NCBI GenBank assembly: GCA_051294375.1
Contig: CM119268.1
Span: 14,648,977 to 14,712,976 of the forward strand
Reading direction: 5' to 3'
Length of the DNA: 64,000 nucleotides
Origin: Paraspadella gotoi
Taxonomy: Eukaryota > Chaetognatha
In this document: positions 57,401 through 64,000 of the stretch, one piece after another
Layout of the letters: each line of letters opens with the position of its first letter
Position numbering within the stretch: position 1 is the first letter of the stretch
Position numbers and translations under genes: made by a program
The notes under the pieces: generated by a model
Database searches by the model: none
What the model was told of the DNA's origin: nothing
Seen by the model: the letters and a program-made list of their open reading frames with translations, nothing else

Positions 57401-57924
57401 NNNNNNNNNNNNNNNNNNNNNNNNNNNNNNNNNNNNNNNNNNNNNNNNNNNNNNNNNNNNNNNNNNNNNNNNNNNNNNNNNNNNNNNNNNNNNNNNNNNN
57501 NNNNNNNNNNNNNNNNNNNNNNNNNNNNNNNNNNNNNNNNNNNNNNNNNNNNNNNNNNNNNNNNNNNNNNNNNNNNNNNNNNNNNNNNNNNNNNNNNNNN
57601 NNNNNNNNNNNNNNNNNNNNNNNNNNNNNNNNNNNNNNNNNNNNNNNNNNNNNNNNNNNNNNNNNNNNNNNNNNNNNNNNNNNNNNNNNNNNNNNNNNNN
57701 NNNNNNNNNNNNNNNNNNNNNNNNNNNNNNNNNNNNNNNNNNNNNNNNNNNNNNNNNNNNNNNNNNNNNNNNNNNNNNNNNNNNNNNNNNNNNNNNNNNN
57801 NNNNNNNNNNNNNNNNNNNNNNNNNNNNNNNNNNNNNNNNNNNNNNNNNNNNNNNNNNNNNNNNNNNNNNNNNNNNNNNNNNNNNNNNNNNNNNNNNNNN
57901 NNNNNNNNNNNNNNNNNNNNNNNN
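57401..57924. other. Assembly gap (524 N) bounded by CT and GA tracts
   Basis: Left edge (CT)n, right edge (GA)n: the two repeats are reverse complements, so the missing sequence may be a large inverted pair. Confidence 0.9.
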
Positions 57925-57958
<34 letters not shown>

Positions 57959-59456
57959 CGCCAAGTGTTGCCGAGTCCATCACGAGTGAGTTTTAGATAA
58001 TTTCCTTGAAAAAAAGCGAAGAGAGAAGAGAATTGTTGTAAGCGTCAGTTTTTTTGTGATGGTTTTTGTTGTCATTTTGGTTGTTGTTGTCGTCCTAGTT
58101 TTTGTTGGGGGGTGTGTTGTTGTTGTTACGGGAAAATTGTCATCGTAAAAATGAAAAACAGAAAAAAAGGGAAAAAAAACCTCATCGCCAATCGTCGTCG
58201 TCGTCGTCGTCGTCGCCTCAATTCCGAAATCGCGTTATCTCGGCAAAGTTATCTTTAGCCATCGTCGTCATCGTCGTCATCTCCCGTTGCACTCATCGTC
58301 GTCGTCGTCGTCGCTGTCATCTCTCCCCGGCTGTTCGCTCATCCGCGAATTTTGCCCCGCCTTCGAGTCCCCCGTTGACGCCAACGCCGACAGCGCCGAC
58401 AGCGCCGGCAGCGCCGACAGCGCCCTCGCCGTAGATTCTGTCGCCCACTCAGTCAACACAGACAAAGTCTCTAGTCGACAACACAGTCGTCGTCGTCGTC
58501 GTCGTCGTCCTCGCAGCGAAAGAAACGCCAGCTCGGGCGCCATCTTCTTCCGTTTCTCCGCCCGCCTAAAGCCACACCCACCGTCGGCGTCGAAAACGCG
58601 GACACGCCCCCTTTCAGACTCCGCCTCCGACCACGCGCCTCGTTTCGGCACCTGCGACTCCCCCCTTTCTCTTTCCTTTTCTCTTTTTCTTCTCTTTTGC
58701 TCTACTTTTCTATTTTTCTTTTTTTTTCTTACTTCCTCTTTTCTCCCTCTTTTTCTCTTTCTCTTTCAATTTTTCTCTTTCTACTTCTCTCTCTTTTTTT
58801 CTCCGTCAAAATTCTGGTTGCAGCCACGCGATTCTTCGTTCNNNNNNNNNNNNNNNNNNNNNNNNNNNNNNNNNNNNNNNNNNNNNNNNNNNNNNNNNNN
58901 NNNNNNNNNNNNNNNNNNNNNNNNNNNNNNNNNNNNNNNNNNNNNNNNNNNNNNNNNNNNNNNNNNNNNNNNNNNNNNNNNNNNNNNNNNNNNNNNNNNN
59001 NNNNNNNNNNNNNNNNNNNNNNNNNNNNNNNNNNNNNNNNNNNNNTCCCTCAATTTGCTCTCTCCTCCTTCCTCCCTCTCCCTCTCTTCTCTTCTCGCCG
59101 AGCGTGGATTCTGGCGCTCTCTCTCGCTCTGGCGTTTCCGGCCTCCACGCGGGTCCGCTTTCGCCCTCGCTCGCGTAACGCCGCTCTCGTATCGGCGCCG
59201 TTACGAGACTGCGCTCCGAGGAGGCAACGAATTCGATCGAGGCGCCGCCGGATTTTTTTTTCTTCTCTCTTTTCAAACGACGACGATAAAGACGACGACG
59301 ACGCCGAGGACGATGACGGAGACGATGACGACGACGCCGTCGGCGTCGATAGCGGCGTCGGGGGCGGCGTCGGCGTCGGGGGCGGCGTCGGGGGCGGCGA
59401 CGCGAAGACGATTGAGGAGGGGGGGAGAATAGAGGGGGAGAGAGATGGATAAGGAG

Positions 59457-59757
59457 AAGGAGAAAAGAAAGGAAAAGGGAAAGAGAAGAAATGAAAAGGA
59501 AAAGAGAAGAAATGAAAAGGGAAAGAGAAGAAATGAAAGTGGAAAGAGAAGAAAGGAAAAGGGAAAGAGAAAAAAGGAAAAGGGAAAAGGAAGAAAGAAA
59601 AATGGAAAGAGACGAAAGGAAAAGGGAAATAGAAGAAAGGAAAAGTGAAAGAGAAGAAGGGAAAAGTGAAAGAGAGGAAAGGAAAAGGGAAAGAGAAGAA
59701 ATGAAAAGAGAAAGAGAGGAAAGGAAAAGGGAAAGGGAAGAAAGGAAAATAGGTTAT
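59457..59757. repeat. 21-bp minisatellite
   Basis: About 14 copies of a 21-bp unit like GAAATGAAAAGGGAAAGAGA plus one base. The period of seven codons keeps frames open on both strands. Confidence 0.85.
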
Positions 59758-60845
59758 AGAGTACGAAAAGAACTCGAAGAAACGTCCAGAGAGAGAGAGA
59801 ATAAGTAAAAGGAGAAAATTTGTCAGATTGTGGTAAGAAACAAAAAGATCGGAAGAGGAGGAACGTGAAGAGAAAGAAAAACGAACAAAGTCAAAGAAAA
59901 CGCGGAAAATTCTTGTCTGAGAATTCGAAAAGGGCAAGTTTGAAGGTAGAGTGGCTGAGAGAGGAAAGTGAGCAGAAATTAAACGGGTAGAAATTTGAAA
60001 GTAATCGGCTAAAGACTTGAAACAGAAAAATTTAAAGTGTATTCCATCAGTTTAAGAAGAAGTTGAGCAGAAATTAAAGATGGATTAACTGAGAAAGAGA
60101 AAAAAGCGATGGTTAAAAAGGTCATCAAAAAGCGAAGTAAAGTGAAAGGAAAAAAAAAAGAAGAGAAATAGGAGAAGATGAAACAAGAAGTCTAAGGAGA
60201 TGATAAGGAAAATATAAATTTTTTTGGGGGGGAAAGAGTATGATTGGAGAAAGGGGGGAAAATGAGAAAATGAATAAAAGGAAGGAAAAGGGATTGAGAA
60301 TGGAAAAGAAAAGGGATTGAGAATGGAAAAGAAAAGGACAAAGAGTTTGAGAGAAGAAATCAAAAAAATTGGCGGTGGGCGGAAATGAGAATCGAAATTT
60401 TGAAGAAAAAAGTGGAGAGGTTGAAGAAAAAAAAAAGAAATGAAGGAGAGAAAAATATGTAGTAGTTTAAAGATCGTTATGAAAAATGGCATATCATGAT
60501 AAACCCTTCAAACAAAATTGTCTAGTTATTGAGAAATATAAAAAAGGTAGGTAGGTAAAGGAAAAAATAAAAATTTATGAAGCAGAAAAAAAATCGGAGA
60601 AACTAATACGTTGAAGCTTCTCCGTATACGACAATCACGACGAGGAGGAGACAAAAGCAACAAAGAAAAAAAAGGAAAAAAAGAAAAGAAAAGAAAAGAG
60701 AAGAAGAACAGAAAACAAAGAAAAACGGCGCGGAAAAGCGGCGGAAGGAGGGAAAGGAAAAAAAAACTGAAACCCAAGATAAAAAGAAAGGAAAGTGGAA
60801 TTGGAGGAGAGGAGGGAGAATATGACGTCGTCGTCGTCGTCGTCG

Positions 60846-60910
60846 TTCCTGGCGCCATCTTATTTTCGTCACCCACTACGTCACGAGGCGTCACATGGGT
60901 CACGTGATAT
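60846..60910. promoter_or_regulatory. Promoter-like motif cluster
   Basis: GGCGCCATCTT (YY1-like), TACGTCAC (CRE-like, 60877-60884) and TCACGTGA (E-box, 60900-60907) within 60 bp. No gene start is recognised beside it. Confidence 0.3.
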
Positions 60911-61552
60911 GTGTCACAAGGGAACGGGGAAGCGGAGGGAGCGAAGCTGGAGGAGTGAATCGGGGAGATGGAGTGGGAAAAAAAGAAGAATGGAGGAAGG
61001 GGAAGGAAAGGATCGAAAATGTTAAGAGAGGAAAGAGATAAAAGGGGTGAAAGCAAACACTAGGATGAGATTAAAAAAATATTTAAAAGGGTATTATATA
61101 TATAACGTAAGGTTATTAATGCAATGTGTATTAAAATGCGTAAAGAAAACTAGAAAAAGATTGAAAGAAATGAAGCTAAAAATCTAAACGCAAGAATATA
61201 AAAACAAAAAAGGAGAAAAAAAGGGAAAACATTCGGAATAAAAAGAATAAAGATAATGTTGATGGTGCTGAAAGACAAAAAAATAGACGGCAAAAACTAA
61301 CCTTTCAGAACAACAAACAAAAACAACAAACAAACAAACGAATATTGTAAAATTTCTCTACTAAAAAAAAACAAGGAGAATGAGCGAAAAAGCGAAAAAG
61401 CGAAAAAGCGAAAAGGAAAAGCAGAGAAAGAGACGACGAACGAAAAAAAGACAGAAAGAAAGAAAGACAGAAAGAAAGAAAGAGAGAAAAGCGAAAGGAA
61501 AAAAAGAAATATTGGATGTCAGAACGGCGCCGTTGGTGAGCGCCGTCGGCGG

Positions 61553-61582
61553 TCGGCGGCGGCGGCGGCGGCGGCGGCGGCG
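61553..61582. repeat. GGC microsatellite
   Basis: About 10 units of GGC in an otherwise A/G-rich region. Confidence 0.9.
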
Positions 61583-62114
61583 GGCGAGAGAAACGCCTCC
61601 TCACTCGAGAATCGGGTTCACGCGTCTCAGATCAAGTCGCGAGTCCCAGCCCACGCAGCTGCCGCAAACGCTGCCGCAAAAGCTGCCGCAAACACCGTCG
61701 CATCAACAAAAACGCTGCAACGCCGCATCGACCGAAGCCGCAACTAAAAGAGCGCCGCTCTCTCTTACATGCAGAAGTCGTCAACCGGCGCTTTAGATTT
61801 TCTCTCAAGTAGTTAATTCTTGGTACTTCGTCCACATTTTTACCCACAACGGCGCGACTCATCTTCGGGAAAACAACCTCCACGATCCACAGCGTTTATT
61901 TGCTCAAACATGAGTGAACCGAGAGAAAGTGAATGTTCCCCCGTTCACCAATTTCTCCGCCAGACGCCAGACTCGTTGGCCCGCCCCGTCTCGAACCTCC
62001 TCGCCATTACACAGTCTACATTGTGCCATAAACCGTAGTGGCAATGCCGTAACGCGGTCAGAACGCTGACCCGCCAACCGTAGTGTAAACAACTTAATCA
62101 TGCAAATTACCGAA

Positions 62115-62308
62115 GCCGACGACGAAGAAAGACGAGAATCCGTGGGCAGAGACGTCGCCGAGCCGAGATGGGCGTCGAGTTGTCGTTGTTAATGTTGTTG
62201 TTGTTAATGTTGTTGTTGTGGTTGGCTAGGTCGTCGTGGGCGGACTCGGCTCCAGGTTCTCCGTCTGTGACGACGGAGGCAACAAGTTCGACCAAAAATT
62301 CTTGAGGG
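62115..62308 (-). CDS. Candidate exon with poly-Asn stretch (weak)
   Basis: Reads EFLVELVASVVTDGEPGAES then AHDDLANHNNNINNNNINND and NSTPIS. Possible acceptor cccgatgag and donor TTCG|gtaatt. Asn runs from (AAC)n are common in arthropod regulators, but no family is recognised. Confidence 0.28.
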
Positions 62309-62719
62309 GCGATCTCATCGGGAAAAAGCCTTTCAAAGGACAGGATTCATTTTTCATTTAATTCAAATAATGTACTTTTTTTTTCATTTTAAAAAAGTTT
62401 TTTTTAAAAAAAACTTCAAACTAAATATATAAAAACAATTTTAAGAAAAAATTTTTGAAGCAGTAGCTGAAACACGAACATTTTGAAATTTTCCGTTCGG
62501 GCGAATCAGTCGGCGTCGGTTTCGATTCTTCGTCCAATAAAAAATAATTAAAACACAAAAAATTTAAAAAAATAAATGAAAAATTCCCGAAAATTAAAAC
62601 GAAACCCTTAGACCTCGGGCCTTGAAAAAAAAATTTAAAGAAGACAATTTAAAAAAAAAAAAAACGTCGGGTTTTGAATCTGATCCAAGATTTTCATCCA
62701 TTTTTTTCCTCCTAGAGAA

Positions 62720-62723
<4 letters not shown>

Positions 62724-62803
<80 letters not shown>
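62724..62803. repeat. CT microsatellite
   Basis: Uninterrupted (CT)n of about 40 units. Confidence 0.95.
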
Positions 62804-62805
<2 letters not shown>

Positions 62806-63777
62806 TTCTTTCCCCCCGGTTTCGCTCCCTTAACTCTCGGGACCCCGGCTCGGCCATTCCAACGGGGATTATCTCTTCCTACACTTTTTTCCGCTGTAAT
62901 ATTTATTTTTTTAAATTTTACAAAAAGAAGAGAGAGAGAGAGAGAAAGAGAAGGAAATTTAGAGAAAAAAAAGAGAGATAGCCTCCGGCCTCCGGCGACG
63001 CTGAAAGAGCCAAGGGTTAAACTTTGAACCAAAAAAATAGTTTTAAATTCATTTTTTTAAACACGATTAATTCATATTCTGTTTCATGTGCTTAAGAATT
63101 TTTAAGTCGGAAATTTTGAATTGTTTTCGTGACAAAATTGTCTTTCTCTTTTTCCATCACTCGAACTTCCTTTCTCTCTCCTTTCGTCATTTCCACTAAA
63201 AAACCTTATCGGGAAATCTGATAAGTCTCTCTCTCTCTCTCTCNNNNNNNNNNNNNNNNNNNNNNNNNNNNNNNNNNNNNNNNNNNNNNNNNNNNNNNNN
63301 NNNNNNNNNNNNNNNNNNNNNNNNNNNNNNNNNNNNNNNNNNNNNNNNNNNNNNNNNNNNNNNNNNNNNNNNNNNNNNNNNNNNNNNNNNNNNNNNNNNN
63401 NNNNNNNNNNNNNNNNNNNNNNNNNNNNNNNNNNNNNNNNNNNNNNNNNNNNNNNNNNNNNNNNNNNNNNNNNNNNNNNNNNNNNNNNNNNNNNNNNNNN
63501 NNNNNNNNNNNNNNNNNNNNNNNNNNNNNNNNNNNNNNNNNNNNTTTTCCTCTTATCTAGTAACTTTTGTGCTTTCCCTTGCTTCTCTTTTCCTTCCCTA
63601 GTTTCTCTCTCCTATCTTCTTTTCTCCTCCACTTTCCTATCTCCCTCGTTCATCCCATTTCCTATCTTCCCCTCGCTCCTCCCTCTCCCTCCCCCTATCA
63701 TTCTTTCTCGGAGCGAGGAACGGCATCTCCGGAGGGCCACCCTTTAGCGTCGCCAGTCGCCGGCCAATCACTCGTCT

Positions 63778-63803
63778 TCGTCGTCGTCGTCGTCGTCGTC
63801 GTT
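63778..63803. repeat. CGT microsatellite
   Basis: About 8 units of TCG/CGT. Confidence 0.9.
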
Positions 63804-64000
63804 AGGCCGGCTTCCCCCCTCCAGTTCTCCCTCCCTCTCTGCCGAGCTCTTCGCTTGTCTGTCTCAGGCTCCTTCTCCTTTCACTTTCTCTTTCTCTCTC
63901 TAACTTGCCTCGTCTCTCTCTCCCTCTTTCTCCCTCTCAATTGGTGGCCGCGAAGGAGAGAGCGAGAGATTCCCCTTCTCGACCTCTCTATCCTTTCTAA

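Larger units (their letters stand above)
50134..64000. other. Low-complexity right arm, possibly SAND introns or intergenic
   Basis: Dominated by purine/pyrimidine microsatellites and further gaps (51605-51629, 52438-52687, 57401-57924, 58842-59045, 63244-63544). No confident exon; individual candidates are listed separately. Confidence 0.5.

Noticed and set aside
57333-58000. Long frames on both strands across the 524-N gap
   Set aside because: Made almost entirely of Ns plus CT/GA edges.
59050-59937. 295-codon minus-strand frame, Phe/Ser/Pro-rich
   Set aside because: Explained by the 21-bp minisatellite and GAC/GGC repeats; kept only as a finding.
61620-61796. Ala-rich frame AHAAAANAAAKAAANTV as a SAND gene exon
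   Set aside because: It follows an AG in usable phase but is short, ends in a stop and matches nothing expected after SAND; simple GCCGCAAA repeats explain it.
61904-62101. tRNA-like boxes on the minus strand (GGCGGGTCAGCG, GAGGTTCGAGACGG)
   Set aside because: The boxes are about 80 nt apart with no cloverleaf, so support is too weak for a call.

Overview
This is a eukaryotic (metazoan) genomic window. It has spliced genes with GT-AG introns, many long microsatellites (CT/GA, CTTT/AAAG, GAC/CGT), tRNA-derived SINE-like elements and fourteen N gaps. The laminin reads closest to arthropod laminin alpha, so an arthropod, possibly a crustacean, is my guess. The species cannot be fixed from sequence alone.

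Left part (1-25.3 kb). The minus strand carries a laminin alpha chain of the alpha-3/5 (Drosophila LanA) type. It reads from a signal peptide at 25.26 kb through the LN domain, a row of laminin-EGF (LE) repeats and much of the following domain, down to an exon at 606-735. The gene runs off the left edge. Between its exons at 606-735 and 4506-4670 sits a complete eight-exon mitochondrial-clan cytochrome P450 gene (1313-4348) on the plus strand, so the P450 is nested inside a laminin intron. It joins to a 540-residue protein with every splice phase matching.

The laminin exons for LE repeats and the start of the next domain occur twice (7177-9043 and 9069-11343). The copies are split by a 25-N gap, differ by many 1-base indels, and the right-hand copy carries a 238-bp insertion. 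I read this as two haplotypes or a long-read gap fill left in tandem, not a real gene duplication.

Middle (25.3-49 kb). First comes about 4.8 kb of intergenic sequence with a decayed non-LTR retrotransposon fragment and a MITE-like inverted repeat. Then two copies of the same 9.4-kb segment lie head to tail (30061-39473 and 39474 to about 49030). The second copy is full of small indels and supplies sequence for all four N gaps of the first. The segment ends in the first recognisable exon (38954-39113, broken copy 48504-48670) of a plus-strand SAND-domain gene. Its next exons are at 49249-49336 and 49761-49869, the last ending 16 bases before a gap.

Right part (50-64 kb). This is nearly all low complexity: CT/GA, AAAG, GAGAA and GGC tracts, a 21-bp minisatellite, one SINE-like head, two weak minus-strand exon candidates and a few promoter-like motif clusters. 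Most long open frames here and at 33-47 kb are reading-frame effects of microsatellites or run through Ns.

The three recognised genes have separate roles: basement-membrane assembly (laminin), mitochondrial oxidation (P450) and transcriptional control (SAND protein). I see no prokaryotic, CRISPR or viral system.
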